A stretch of DNA of 64,000 nt from Streptomyces lincolnensis (GCF_001685355.1 NZ_CP016438.1:5828001-5892000); one strand, 5' to 3'. Counted from the stretch's first letter, positions 1 to 8,452 are shown. Notes: a model not told the origin generated them from the sequence alone. Program-made: numbers and translations.

Positions 1-296
1 TCCTCTCCGGCACCGGGGAGGCGGCCTCACGCGTCTTCGCCGGCAAGCTCCCGGACAAGTTCGACCACGTGCGCTGGCGCCCGTCGGACATCGCGGGCGG
101 GGCCCCGATCCTCACCGACGTCGTCCTCGCCTACGCCGAGTGCCAGGTCGTACAGATCCAGCCGGCCGGCGACCACCGCATCGTCGTGGGCCGGATAGAG
201 GGCAGCGCCGTCTTCCCCCGTACACCACTCCTGTACGGCAGAGGCGACTACACCTCGCCGTCCCTGTCCCCCCAACTCCCGTCCCCTGCCCGGTAA
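1..296 (+). CDS. Flavin reductase-like FMN-binding protein, C-terminal fragment
   Basis: The reading frame enters from the left edge and stops with TAA at 294-296, so only the last ~97 residues are visible. They contain the segments KLPDKFDHVRW, AYAECQVV, AGDHRIVVG and PLLYGRGDY. These are the order and spacing of the FMN-binding split-barrel flavin reductases that supply reduced flavin to two-component monooxygenases or act alone on FMN. The AGDH-x-I-V-V-G strand and the final PLLYxxGxY strand are the typical end of that fold. The last 15 residues are a Ser/Pro-rich tail. Whether it serves a monooxygenase cannot be judged because the upstream context is missing. Confidence 0.75.
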   Translation, partial: LSGTGEAASRVFAGKLPDKFDHVRWRPSDIAGGAPILTDVVLAYAECQVVQIQPAGDHRIVVGRIEGSAVFPRTPLLYGRGDYTSPSLSPQLPSPAR

Positions 297-541
297 TCTC
301 GGCGACGTGGAGACGCTTCCGGTCAGGACACTGAGGGCGAGCGGCGCCCGCTTCCCGCCTCTCCCGGACCGTCAAGACCCTGGCCTTCGTCACCCCGGCC
401 GACCCCACGGCCAGGACGGCGGCGATCGCCGACCTCCCGGCGCCTGACTCGCGCTCGTAGGAGCGTCCAGAACTGACGACTGGTTGTCGGTGATGCTCTC
501 TGCCCTGATGATCGAGGAAGGGCTCAACCGGGGAGGGACGC

Positions 542-3500
542 ATGGTGGTTGACGGGGGGCGGGTAGCCGCTCGCGGTTTTCAGTACCAGTACCTGCGCAC
601 TGTGGAGGCGCTGCTGGTCGGACTCGACGGCGACAAGGTGGCGGCGTGTCGTGTGGAAGGCCCGGGAACCACGACCTCGGTTCAGCTCGTCGACTGTGTC
701 GACTTCGACCTGGTCGACGCGTCAGGGCGTTCCCTGATGGCCGTGCAGGTCAAGAGCGCCGGCCCGACCCGTGTGGTCAGCGCCCCGGACGCCGTACGGG
801 TACTCGTGCATCTGATCACCGGCTTCGACGCTGTGGAGTACCGGTTGATCACATCGGCATCGCCCGACCACAACTGCTCACGTCTGGCGGAGACGTTGAA
901 GCGCCACGGCGCGGACATCCCGGCGCTGCAGAGGGAGATCGAGACGCTCCTGCAACGGGCTCCCGTCGCCTGGGGCCTGTGCAAGGCGCTGTCACCGCAG
1001 CAGTGGGAGCGGCTGGGCCGGGCCGAAGTGGAGTTCGACCTTCGTGGTGAGACGCAGTTGCGTCAGGATCTCAACGGCATGCTGCGCACTCACCGGGCGC
1101 GCAGCGGTCGTGGGCTGTCCGGCCGTACCGGCGGCTTCATGCTCGGTTACCTGGTGGCCGAGGTCATGCGGCGTGCAGCCGATCCCGCTCTGGCGCACTG
1201 GGACATCGCCGACTTTCAGCGACTGCTGTTGGTCGAGGACGAGGAACTGGTCGCTGCCGTGGGACGGCAGGACTTCGGCCTGGTCTACGGACCGCTGCCG
1301 AGGGTTCCAGAAGTGTCCCGGCCGGGCCTGGTCAGCAAGGTCGATGAGCTTCTCTCACCATCCACAGCGGACTCCGCCGACGTCCCGGTGTGCGTGATCA
1401 CCGGGTTGTCGGGCCTGGGGAAGTCGAGTCTGGCCGCCGCGTACATCGCGGAGCACGCTTTTCGCTACGACGCCGTCTTCTGGGTCGAGGCCGAGACGGA
1501 GGAGGCGCTGACCGCGTCGTTCGCCCGGCTGCTCGGCCACTTGTCGGGCGCGAGTGAACCGGTGGCAGTGACAGATCCGCGGCTGCTCCGCGAGCAGGTG
1601 CATGCGCGGCTTCAGGCCTTGCCCGGGCCGTGGTTGATGGTTCTCGACGATGCCACAGCCAAGACGGCCCGGGCGTGGATACCGCGCCGGGGGCGTGGCG
1701 GGGTCATCGTGACGTCGCTGGGCGGGAACTGGCGCGATGCTCGTGGGCGCGTCGAGCTGGGTGCCATGAGTGCCGAACACGCGGTGCAGTTGCTGCGGCT
1801 GCGCCTTGGCCTGTCCGACAGTGAAGCCGCCGCGTATGCCGAGGTGGTGGGGCACCTCGCGGAGACGCTGGAACGCTGGCCGTTGGCGATCGAGGTGGCT
1901 TCTGGCTACCTGGTCGGCTGCAGAATCGGCGTGGAACGGCTCGACACCTACGCGGACACCTTGTTGCAGCGGGCAGCGGATGACGAGGAGGCCGTACCGC
2001 CGGGATATCCCCACACGTTGGCCGCCGCGGTGGCGTTGAGTGTCGACCGTCTGGTCGACAGTGCCCGTGGCAGGGGGTTGATGGAACCCACGCTGTCCAC
2101 TCTCGCGGCACTGTGCTGGCTCGCCGCACGCCGTATCCCGGTGCATCTCGCCATGGCATGCGCGTTCGTCGGGCTCGAGCATCTGCCGCCGTCCCCCGGC
2201 TGGCTGGTGCTGGACGAGGCCGAGCAGCCGGTCCGTGAGGTGTTCCGTGAACTCACCAACGTCTCCTTGGTGCGCTTCGACGAACCGTTGCCTGTCCGCG
2301 GGGAGTCTTTTCCCGGCAGCGAGGACACGGTCTCGATGAACACGGTGCTGCAGGTGATCCTGGCCCGGCATCTGCACCTTCACCGGATCGCTGCGACAGC
2401 GTTGCCCCAGGCAGCAGGCCACACCAACCAATGGCTGCTGGGGGCGATCGAGACGGGTCAGGCCGAACGCTCCTGGGAACTCTCGCAGCACGCCACTGCC
2501 TTGGTGTGGCACATCGAGGAAGCCGGTGTCGCAGACCTCCACACATGCCTGCTCATGGGCAACCTCGCAGCCTTCCACCTCGCGCACGGACAGTACGAGG
2601 CCGCCCAAGGGCTGCTGGAACGAGAACTGGTGCGACTCGATCAGGCGGGCGATCCCGATCCTGGCGTGACGGCGCAGGTCGAAACCCTGCTGGCACACGT
2701 CGCCCAGCTTCGCCGGCCTGACGGCGCGACGTCACAGATCATCGACCGGCTCAGCCGGGTGCTCTCCCGTCTTCGTGCCACGCCCACTCCGAACGCCCCG
2801 TATCAGATCGACCTGGCTGCCAGTGCGCTGCTGGTACTGCAGAACCAGTTGCGCGGGGAGCACCACGAAGAGCTCGCCACGCTCCTGCGGGGCTTTTCCG
2901 ACGTGGTTGCCCGCGCCCCGGACACCGAGACGTCTCAGGCGATGCGCGATCTGACGAACATCTCGGAGCTGCTGAGCGACGGGGAAGCCGAGCGCGCGGA
3001 GCAGGCCGCGGCTGCGGCCATCGCCGCGTCTCCGCCCTGGACGGTGTCCACCGTAGAGCTGAAGCGTCTTCTCATCGAGGCTCTCGTCGGACAGGACAAA
3101 TGGCAGGAGGCCGATGCGGCGCTGACCGAGTTCCTGCCTTACGCCGGGTCCCGCACTCTGCACCGGTTCTCCGTGTACCACCTCGTGCACAACGCCGGCA
3201 TCGTCAGCGCATGGGAGTGGGTGACGAAGGGGGAGCAGCGTGCCGTCGAGTTTCTGGGGCGCCTTCTGGAGGAAACCGGCATAGACCAGGTGCCGGCGCC
3301 GGAGAGCCCGACGGATCAGGCGCGCTTGCTCCTGCTGAGGGTGGTGCACGGCATGTGGCAGTCCGTCAGAGCCGAGTCCTGGGGCTCGGCTCCGCTGTCG
3401 CTGATGCGGCAGCTGACGGACAAGGTCTTCACCGACCCCTATGACCCGGACGACGTGTGGGAGCGGACCTACAACGGACTCCTGCCGCGGCTCACATCGC

Positions 3501-4243
3501 TGGGTGGGGAAGCCGTGCATCGCGGCTGGCAGGCCAAGAGCGAAGCCGTCGTTTCCGCCGCAGGCACGGAACTCCTGGCGAACCCGGTGATACGCGCGGC
3601 ATACGAGGCAGCCCAGTGTCATGGGCGGGCCGTGTTGTCCTCAGACCCCGCCTACTCCGGCTTCGGGGGCACGTCCGACCTGGAGGCTGTGCTTCCGGAA
3701 ATCCATCAGATCATTCCCGGCCCTCGTGCCATGGTCTTCCTCGAACCCACGGTCATGCTCGGAGTGACCTCGAATGAGTCGGGCAAGTCGACCGAGCTGC
3801 AGATCCATCGTGCCTGCGACAAGGGCTTCAGGCGCTTGATGAGCAGCAAGGTCGTCAGTATTCCGTCGCCCAAGGACATCACTCTGGCCCTGACCGGTGA
3901 CGACCTCGTCCTGGAACACGAGGACGGCACCGTCCTGGCCCGCGCCACCGCGTCCGCCTCCGGCCAGTGGCTCAAGGCGGCACGCACCCGGGGCACGGCA
4001 CTGGTCTATTACGGCTTCGGCCTCGACCTGCATACGGCATCAGTCCACCAGCGTCTGCTTGCGTCGGCGACAGAGCTCGGAGAGCGGCTGGCCGATGTCA
4101 GTGGGAAAGGCCTTCTCAGCGCGGCCCTCGTGTCGGTACGCGTGAGCCCTTCCTCCACCCCGGACGTGGCGCCTCGCCAACCCGTGACGCGCAAACAGCC
4201 CAAGAAATCGAGCAGGCGATCTCGAACCCGGCGAGGCAGGTGA
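542..4243 (+). CDS. Nuclease-like domain + STAND (NB-ARC-like) ATPase + helical repeats; candidate defence protein
   Basis: This 1233-residue protein starts at ATG 542 behind a strong GGGGAGGG site. Residues 1-80 resemble a PD-(D/E)xK nuclease-like head of the DUF4297/Cap4 type: GFQYQYL at 12-18, E39, D54 and Q69-V-K71. Residues ~270-480 form a STAND/NB-ARC-type ATPase, with P-loop GLSGLGKSS (G288, K294), Walker B VLDD (D369-D370) and a VIVTS sensor strand near 390. The remaining ~700 residues look like TPR-type helical repeats, and the end is very basic (KKSSRRSRTRRGR). In the Avs/STAND family this layout means a sensor region that releases an N-terminal effector when it detects an invader. 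Leucine is often TTG here, unlike the CTC/CTG-rich neighbours, which suggests horizontal acquisition. It stands alone and converges on a toxin-antitoxin pair. The domain calls are by eye; the defence role is inference. Confidence 0.8.
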   Translation: MVVDGGRVAARGFQYQYLRTVEALLVGLDGDKVAACRVEGPGTTTSVQLVDCVDFDLVDASGRSLMAVQVKSAGPTRVVSAPDAVRVLVHLITGFDAVEYRLITSASPDHNCSRLAETLKRHGADIPALQREIETLLQRAPVAWGLCKALSPQQWERLGRAEVEFDLRGETQLRQDLNGMLRTHRARSGRGLSGRTGGFMLGYLVAEVMRRAADPALAHWDIADFQRLLLVEDEELVAAVGRQDFGLVYGPLPRVPEVSRPGLVSKVDELLSPSTADSADVPVCVITGLSGLGKSSLAAAYIAEHAFRYDAVFWVEAETEEALTASFARLLGHLSGASEPVAVTDPRLLREQVHARLQALPGPWLMVLDDATAKTARAWIPRRGRGGVIVTSLGGNWRDARGRVELGAMSAEHAVQLLRLRLGLSDSEAAAYAEVVGHLAETLERWPLAIEVASGYLVGCRIGVERLDTYADTLLQRAADDEEAVPPGYPHTLAAAVALSVDRLVDSARGRGLMEPTLSTLAALCWLAARRIPVHLAMACAFVGLEHLPPSPGWLVLDEAEQPVREVFRELTNVSLVRFDEPLPVRGESFPGSEDTVSMNTVLQVILARHLHLHRIAATALPQAAGHTNQWLLGAIETGQAERSWELSQHATALVWHIEEAGVADLHTCLLMGNLAAFHLAHGQYEAAQGLLERELVRLDQAGDPDPGVTAQVETLLAHVAQLRRPDGATSQIIDRLSRVLSRLRATPTPNAPYQIDLAASALLVLQNQLRGEHHEELATLLRGFSDVVARAPDTETSQAMRDLTNISELLSDGEAERAEQAAAAAIAASPPWTVSTVELKRLLIEALVGQDKWQEADAALTEFLPYAGSRTLHRFSVYHLVHNAGIVSAWEWVTKGEQRAVEFLGRLLEETGIDQVPAPESPTDQARLLLLRVVHGMWQSVRAESWGSAPLSLMRQLTDKVFTDPYDPDDVWERTYNGLLPRLTSLGGEAVHRGWQAKSEAVVSAAGTELLANPVIRAAYEAAQCHGRAVLSSDPAYSGFGGTSDLEAVLPEIHQIIPGPRAMVFLEPTVMLGVTSNESGKSTELQIHRACDKGFRRLMSSKVVSIPSPKDITLALTGDDLVLEHEDGTVLARATASASGQWLKAARTRGTALVYYGFGLDLHTASVHQRLLASATELGERLADVSGKGLLSAALVSVRVSPSSTPDVAPRQPVTRKQPKKSSRRSRTRRGR

Positions 4244-4276
4244 CGTCGTTCAGCCCCAGGACCGGGCGGAGGATGG

Positions 4277-4663
4277 TCAGGGCCAGGTGCACTCGATGCG
4301 GTCATGCCGTACGGCGTAGGCGGCAGGGCCGCCCTTCGTCACGGCCTGGTAGATCTCGGCGCGCCGGGCATCGAGTCGTTCGACCATGTCGGAGCTGCGC
4401 AGCTGCTGGTTGTCGAGGTAGAAGAGCACAGCCTCATGGTCCAGAACGGGCTGGATCTCCACATCCCGGGTTTTGATCCGACCGTCCTTCGACAGCGGGA
4501 CCCAGGACTGGGCCAGTCCGTGAGCGATCCATTCCTCGTCGGGGATGTCCTGCGCGTCTGCCGGGAAGACGTCGACGATGCGGTGCACCGTCCACCCACG
4601 TGCTCTCAGTTCTTCGGCGACGCGACGACCGAGGTCTCGGTCCAGGAAGAACTCAGGCGGCAA
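4277..4663 (-). CDS. PIN-like (DUF5615) putative RNase toxin
   Basis: This protein of 128 residues has the features of the DUF5615/Mut7-C-type PIN-like domain: FFLDRDLGRRVAEELRARG at the N terminus (the acidic FLDxxL motif), DEEW in the middle and LSKDGRI as the second acidic strand. In this family such proteins are Mg-dependent RNases used as toxins of VapC45-type pairs. The best start is TTG at 4663, which overlaps the 3' end of the upstream DUF433 gene by 11 nt and so implies translational coupling. The C-terminal third (DMVERLDARRAEIYQ) is probably a helix that packs on the antitoxin. No start with a better ribosome site was seen. Confidence 0.75.
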   Translation of the reverse strand: MPPEFFLDRDLGRRVAEELRARGWTVHRIVDVFPADAQDIPDEEWIAHGLAQSWVPLSKDGRIKTRDVEIQPVLDHEAVLFYLDNQQLRSSDMVERLDARRAEIYQAVTKGGPAAYAVRHDRIECTWP

Positions 4664-5309
4664 GGCGCACCACGGCGTGGCAGACGGAGTCGACCTGCTC
4701 GGGGGTCATGTCGTACTCGTACGCGATCTCCTCGACCGTTTCGCCGGCCTCCCAGAGGTCCGTCACCGCCTTCACCGGCACGCGGTTGGCGGCGATGACG
4801 GGCAGGCCGTGGCCGAATCGGGGGTCGATCACGACGGGAACGGAATCCGGGTACTGCCGCAGCCGGAGGCTGGTGGGGAAATCGTCGTCCGCTTCCCAGA
4901 TCAGGTAGCGGAGGTAGCCCGACACCACTTCGTCGATCGGTACCTGTCCGTCCCGTGCCCGGCGCAGATCTCCGAAGCCGTGCTCGACGAAGATGTCCAC
5001 GCCGTCCGTCGCGATGCGCTTCGACACAAGACCGTAGGGGGTGTCGAAGGCGTCCCGCACGGCGGCCGCCGCTTCCCGGATCTCGCTCATCCGCAGACCG
5101 AGCGTGCGCAGTGAACGCAGCACATGGGCCTCGGCGACAGCGATGAACGGCACCGAGGGCTGTCCTCTCCGCACCGGCTCCACCTGATGCACCAGGGGTG
5201 CCCCGGCGGCCGTCGCCTTCAGCCAGGAAGCGAGCGTGGACGAAGGAATCTCCAGGCAGGAGGAGGTTTCGGCGGGTGTCAGCAGCCCGTCCGAGAACCT
5301 GTCGACCAT
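4653..5309 (-). CDS. DUF433 antitoxin with MerR-like N-terminal domain
   Basis: This 218-residue protein is the first gene of the toxin-antitoxin operon. Residues ~8-90 look like a MerR/excisionase-type DNA-binding part (LLTPAETSSCLEIPSSTLASWL, continuing to LRTLGLRMSEIREA). The C-terminal ~70 residues are a DUF433 domain: VVIDPRFGHGLPVI, then RVPVKAVTDLWEAGETVEEIAYEYDMTPEQV, the helix-turn-helix-like core that binds DUF5615 toxins. ATG 5309 is chosen because a near-perfect Shine-Dalgarno (AAGGAGGTGG) lies just upstream, although an open frame continues much further up. The antitoxin presumably both neutralises the PIN toxin and represses its own promoter; that role is family knowledge. Confidence 0.8.
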   Translation of the reverse strand: MVDRFSDGLLTPAETSSCLEIPSSTLASWLKATAAGAPLVHQVEPVRRGQPSVPFIAVAEAHVLRSLRTLGLRMSEIREAAAAVRDAFDTPYGLVSKRIATDGVDIFVEHGFGDLRRARDGQVPIDEVVSGYLRYLIWEADDDFPTSLRLRQYPDSVPVVIDPRFGHGLPVIAANRVPVKAVTDLWEAGETVEEIAYEYDMTPEQVDSVCHAVVRLAA

Positions 5310-5312
5310 GAT

Positions 5313-5322
5313 CCACCTCCTT
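5313..5322 (-). promoter_or_regulatory. Strong ribosome binding site of the antitoxin gene
   Basis: Read on the minus strand the sequence is AAGGAGGTGG, six bases from the core AGGAGG to ATG 5309. It is the closest match to the anti-Shine-Dalgarno sequence that I noticed in the window. It fixes the start of the DUF433 gene and fits a design in which the antitoxin is made in excess of the TTG-started toxin. Confidence 0.75.
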
Positions 5323-5407
5323 CGCGCGCGGTCCGCATCGTCGCACATACAGGCTCCCACCGGCGGACGCCGACGACACACTGGACGGGATGCGGCGCAG
5401 CGGGTCG

Positions 5408-6329
5408 TCATGCGGCTCGCCGGTGGTGGTCGCCGCCGTTGTCGAGTGAGCAGTCCCGGCAGAGGGACGGTTCCACGGCGCGGAAGGCCCGTTCGCAGCC
5501 GTCGCAGGTCTGCCAGGGGAGTACGGCGGACCGGGCGGGCGGTGGGCCGCTCGGGTCGGTTGGTGTGGGGACCGGGATCTCGCGGAGCCGGTACGCGAGG
5601 ACACGCGCGGGGCGGGACCGGAAGTGTGAAGGTAGGTCGTTGGTGAGGAAGTTGGTGATCTCCTCCGGTCCCATCCCCTGCGTGAGCCACTCGGCGACGG
5701 CCGGGGCCAGTTCGGTGACCTCGCGGCCGGAGAGGACCAGTCTGCGGTCGACGATCCGGAGGGAGGCGAGGATGACGAGGGCTTGGGGGTCGATGCCGTC
5801 GAGCCGGAGTGGGGAAGCCGATGGAGGAGCGGTCTCCGCCGCGGGGCCTGCCGTAGGAGTGCGTACCGGTGCCTGTTCGTCCGAGGCCGGTGAGGTGCCG
5901 CCGGGCCGGGGTACCGGAGCGCTCTCGACAGCGGCGGGCTTCCGCGACCCGGTTGGGCGGCGGGGTCTGCGGCCCTTCGCCACGCGGTACGTCGTAGAAG
6001 TACGTCCGGGTGCGCACCTGACCGTCCGGCCCGCGTTCGCGCCGCCGCTCCAGGTATCCGGCGGACTCCAGCTCCCGCAGCGCGCGGGAGATGAGGATCT
6101 CGCCCTCGTCGAAGTGGGCGCAGAGCGCGGCGATGCTGACGATCGCACCGTCGGGCAGCGAGAGGATGTAGGCCGCGACGCCGACCGTGACCGCGCTTCC
6201 GCGGCGCTGCACAAGGGCGTTGGCGATCACGGTGAAGTCGGCGGTGAGGCGGGTGCGGACGTGGATCACGCCGGAGGTCGGTGCTCCGGCGTCGGCGCGC
6301 AGGCGCGCGTTAGACTGCGGCTCAGCCAT
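5408..6329 (-). pseudogene. HTH DNA-binding protein gene with an internal frameshift
   Basis: From ATG 6329 the first ~110 residues form a winged-helix module: LTADFTVIANALVQRRGS, PDGAIVSIAALCAHF, then the recognition region ILISRALRELESAGYLERRRER. After TYFYDVPRGEGPQ this frame turns into Arg/Pro-rich nonsense. A second frame, shifted by one base, takes over and gives a sensible C terminus: PQALVILASLRIVDRRLVLSG, TELAPAVAEWLTQGM, PEEITNFLTNDLP and a short Cys pair region CDGCERAF...CRDC. The switch lies in a Pro/Ala-rich linker near 5890-5960, where skipping one base restores continuity. Either the gene is broken or the assembly has an indel in a GC run. The two halves together look like the common Streptomyces helix-turn-helix transcriptional regulator with a zinc-ribbon-like tail. 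Confidence 0.6.
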
Positions 6330-6493
6330 CGGGAAGGTGCTTTCTTCCTGGTTGGTCAGGCCCTCGATCGGGATGCCAGTCCCGGCCGGGGGCCGTTGTC
6401 TGTCTGAAGTTGTGGTGTGCGGGGAACGTAACCCTCCGTCCGTACTCGCCGCAACCGGGTCACTCCTGAGGGTGAACGGGCCGGTGGGGGAGG

Positions 6494-7006
6494 GTGGTTG
6501 GCTCTTTCCCCACAGTCCTTGGGGGAGGTACGCGGCCTGCCGGACCCCCGCCGACGAGGGACCGGCGAGCCGGGAAGCCCACCGGGACCGGCTCCCCTTC
6601 GGCCCGGATGCGGTGCTCTCAGTTGCGGTGGCGGGTCTTCAACTCGTCTATGAAGGCGGCCGCGGACTGGGGCTATCCGCCGACCTCGGGCACGTCCGAC
6701 ACGGTCGCTCTGCTGGTCGCCGAACTGGCCGCGAACGCCGTACGGCACGGCCGGGTGCCCGGGCGGGACTTCCAGCTCTCTGTCCACCTTGATGTGCGGA
6801 CGCGGGTGATCCGTATCGAGGTCGCGGACGCCTCCGAGCGGCAGCTCCGGTTCGGTTCGCAGACCGTCGCCGGGCCGGAGGACGAGTCCGGGCGCGGTCT
6901 CCTACTCGTGACGCTGCTGGCCGCACGCTGGGGAGCCGTAGCGCGTGAGCCCGTGGGCAAGACGGTGTGGGCGGAGGTCGAGGTGGACGCGCCGGACAGC
7001 TCGTGA
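6494..7006 (+). CDS. ATP-binding protein, HATPase_c serine kinase (RsbW/anti-sigma type)
   Basis: The C-terminal ~110 residues carry the GHKL ATPase boxes: N box LVAELAANAVRHG, then RIEVADAS, and the G-box region DESGRGLLLVTLLAARWG. They end in VGKTVWAEVEV, exactly as in the many Streptomyces RsbW-like kinases. A close paralogue lies at 59267. The N-terminal part is unusual: residues 1-50 do not look like the family's TPRGARLARR region. The start is therefore uncertain; GTG 6494, ATG 6608 and ATG 6650 are all in frame and none has an ideal ribosome site. Proteins of this kind usually phosphorylate a STAS protein or hold a sigma factor. It follows the broken HTH gene divergently and may once have shared its promoter region. 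Confidence 0.7.
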   Translation: MVGSFPTVLGGGTRPAGPPPTRDRRAGKPTGTGSPSARMRCSQLRWRVFNSSMKAAADWGYPPTSGTSDTVALLVAELAANAVRHGRVPGRDFQLSVHLDVRTRVIRIEVADASERQLRFGSQTVAGPEDESGRGLLLVTLLAARWGAVAREPVGKTVWAEVEVDAPDSS

Positions 7007-7032
7007 TGTCGGCGGTGTCGGTCGGTGGGGCT

Positions 7033-7452
7033 TCAGAGGTCGCCCAGATGTTGAGAGAGGGCGGCTCGGAATTCCGGGACGCTCAGACCGCACTCGCTCA
7101 GCAGTGTGACGCTGTCCTTGTCGTTGTCCAGGATCAGGGCCAGCAAGTGGCCCGAGGTGAAGTACTTCTTGGTGTAGCTCTGGGAGAGCTGGAGGATGTG
7201 CTCCATGGAGATGGACCACGGGAGCTCTCGCTTGGTGCTCGGCTTGCCAGCCGGTTGGCCGGCCGCCAGTGCCGCGTGCAGGACCAAGTACTCGACTCCC
7301 GCCGTCTTCAGCAGGCTGCTCGCGTCGCTCTCGTGGTGAGCGACGCAGAGGAGCACGTGTGCGGGGAAGACTTCGTGGTGGTGCAAGGACCGTGCTTCGG
7401 CCGGGGATCGTGCGAGGTCTCGGACCGCGTCCTCTGACATCAGCTCGGGCAT
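7033..7452 (-). CDS. Small orphan protein resembling the Clp N-terminal double repeat
   Basis: The gene encodes 139 residues from ATG 7452. Two similar helical stretches can be seen: SPAEARSLHHHEVFPAHVLLCVA...LLKTAGVEYLVL, and ILQLSQSYTKKYFTSGHLLALIL...LLSECGLSVPEFRAAL. The pattern 'helix, xHLLLALL, short helix, LGV' repeated twice is that of the Clp R/N domain that ClpA/ClpC use to bind adaptors and substrates. No ATPase domain follows, so this would be a stand-alone Clp-N-like protein. Such proteins (as ClpS-like or Clp-N orphans) may modulate protease targeting, but no specific role can be given. It converges on the HATPase gene, 26 bp away. Confidence 0.5.
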   Translation of the reverse strand: MPELMSEDAVRDLARSPAEARSLHHHEVFPAHVLLCVAHHESDASSLLKTAGVEYLVLHAALAAGQPAGKPSTKRELPWSISMEHILQLSQSYTKKYFTSGHLLALILDNDKDSVTLLSECGLSVPEFRAALSQHLGDL

Positions 7453-7536
7453 GTGGTCAGTATCTTGTCGCGTCGAGTCCGTCGTCTACCGGTCTGTGAG
7501 ACCCATCGGGCCAGGGCCTGATCCGCCCGACAGGCC

Positions 7537-8400
7537 CTACCGCAGAGGGGCCGTCTCCAGCAGCCCAAGGGCCGTCGAGTCCGCCGGGGACGCGGTCAGT
7601 TCGGCGACGCGGTGGAAGGTTTCCTGGGCGGGGCGGGCGGGCCAGGCCGGGGGGAGGTGGCGGGCGGGGAGGCGGGGGTCGGTGCGGATGGTCCAGAGCC
7701 ACTCGCTGACGAGGCGGAGGCGGGTGCCGATGGGGTCGTCGGTGGGGGCGCTGCCGAGGTGGGCGGTCCAGCGTTTGTCGAAGGCGACGTAGCGGGCGGC
7801 GATGGACTCCAGGTCCCAGGTGTCGCGGATCATCTGCTCGATGTCGGTCATCTCGGCGGCCCGGGCGTGGAAGATCTTCACGTGGGCGGTGAGGCCCAGT
7901 TCCGCGACCACGGCGGAGACGTCCACGTGGCCCGGCGCGATCCACAGCCCGCTGTACAGCGCGCCGAACCCGGACCAGGCCAGGCGGGAGCGCAGATCGT
8001 GGCGCTGGCGTTTCCAGGAGTCGGGGAGGGAGAAGCCGAGGAGGGTCCAGAAGCCGTCCCAGTCGTCGTTGACGGCACCCTGGGTCCAGATGCGGGTGCG
8101 GCCGTCCTCCAGGACCCGGACGGCCTGCGGGGTCAGGCCGAAGAACATCTTGCGGCCCTCGCGCTGCCGTTGCAGCAGCCCGCGGTTGACCATGCGGGTG
8201 AGGGTGGACCGCACGGCCTGTTCCCCCACCCCGACGCGGCCGAGCACGTCGATGATGCTGCCCGAGTACACGCACACCTCCCCCCGGTCCAGGACGTGGT
8301 TGCCGAAGAAAGCGAGCATGAGCGACTGAGGGCGCGGCGCCGGGCCGCCGTCCGCGGCGTCGGCGCTGTCCGAGGTGTCCAGGATGTCGTCGTCCTCCAC
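7537..8400 (-). CDS. PaaX-family transcriptional regulator
   Basis: The product (287 residues from GTG 8400) has a PaaX-type winged helix: LMLAFFGNHVLDRGEVCVYSGSIIDVL, then GVGEQAVRSTLTRMVNRGLLQRQREGR. A PaaX central and C-terminal region follows: WDGFWTLLGFSLPDSWKRQRHDLRSRL, GALYSGLWIAPG, and a C-terminal RYVAFDKRW...RLRLVSEWLWTIRTDPRLPARHLPPAWPA. PaaX proteins usually repress catabolic operons and respond to acyl-CoA ligands such as phenylacetyl-CoA; no paa genes are in view. GTG 8400 is preferred to longer frames because a TACGCT -10 element ends seven bases before it. It lies just downstream of the MFS-hydrolase operon on the same strand, separated by a terminator hairpin. Confidence 0.85.
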   Translation of the reverse strand: MEDDDILDTSDSADAADGGPAPRPQSLMLAFFGNHVLDRGEVCVYSGSIIDVLGRVGVGEQAVRSTLTRMVNRGLLQRQREGRKMFFGLTPQAVRVLEDGRTRIWTQGAVNDDWDGFWTLLGFSLPDSWKRQRHDLRSRLAWSGFGALYSGLWIAPGHVDVSAVVAELGLTAHVKIFHARAAEMTDIEQMIRDTWDLESIAARYVAFDKRWTAHLGSAPTDDPIGTRLRLVSEWLWTIRTDPRLPARHLPPAWPARPAQETFHRVAELTASPADSTALGLLETAPLR

Positions 8401-8407
8401 GGGGGCA

Positions 8408-8413
8408 AGCGTA
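8408..8413 (-). promoter_or_regulatory. -10 box of a probable leaderless PaaX-gene transcript
   Basis: On the minus strand TACGCT is followed by seven bases and then GTG 8400. No Shine-Dalgarno sequence precedes the GTG, so the start codon probably coincides with the 5' end of the mRNA. The expected -35 position falls inside the hairpin at 8413-8446 and shows no good TTGACA match, so the call is tentative. Confidence 0.35.
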
Positions 8414-8446
8414 CGACCGCCCGCCGTCCGTGCGGCGGGCGGTCGT
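8413..8446 (-). terminator. Hairpin terminator after the secreted hydrolase gene
   Basis: Fourteen bases (ACGACCGCCCGCCG, 8413-8426) pair perfectly with 8433-8446 across a six-base loop. It starts seven bases after the hydrolase stop codon (8453) and lies between that gene and the PaaX gene, so it probably ends the MFS-hydrolase transcript and gives the regulator its own transcription unit. Confidence 0.7.
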
Positions 8447-8452
8447 GCCACG

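Noticed and set aside
1355..2698. 447-residue minus-strand frame inside the STAND gene
   Set aside because: It is antisense to a protein with clear P-loop and Walker motifs, and its composition (Arg, Gln, Gly, His) is typical of a shadow frame.
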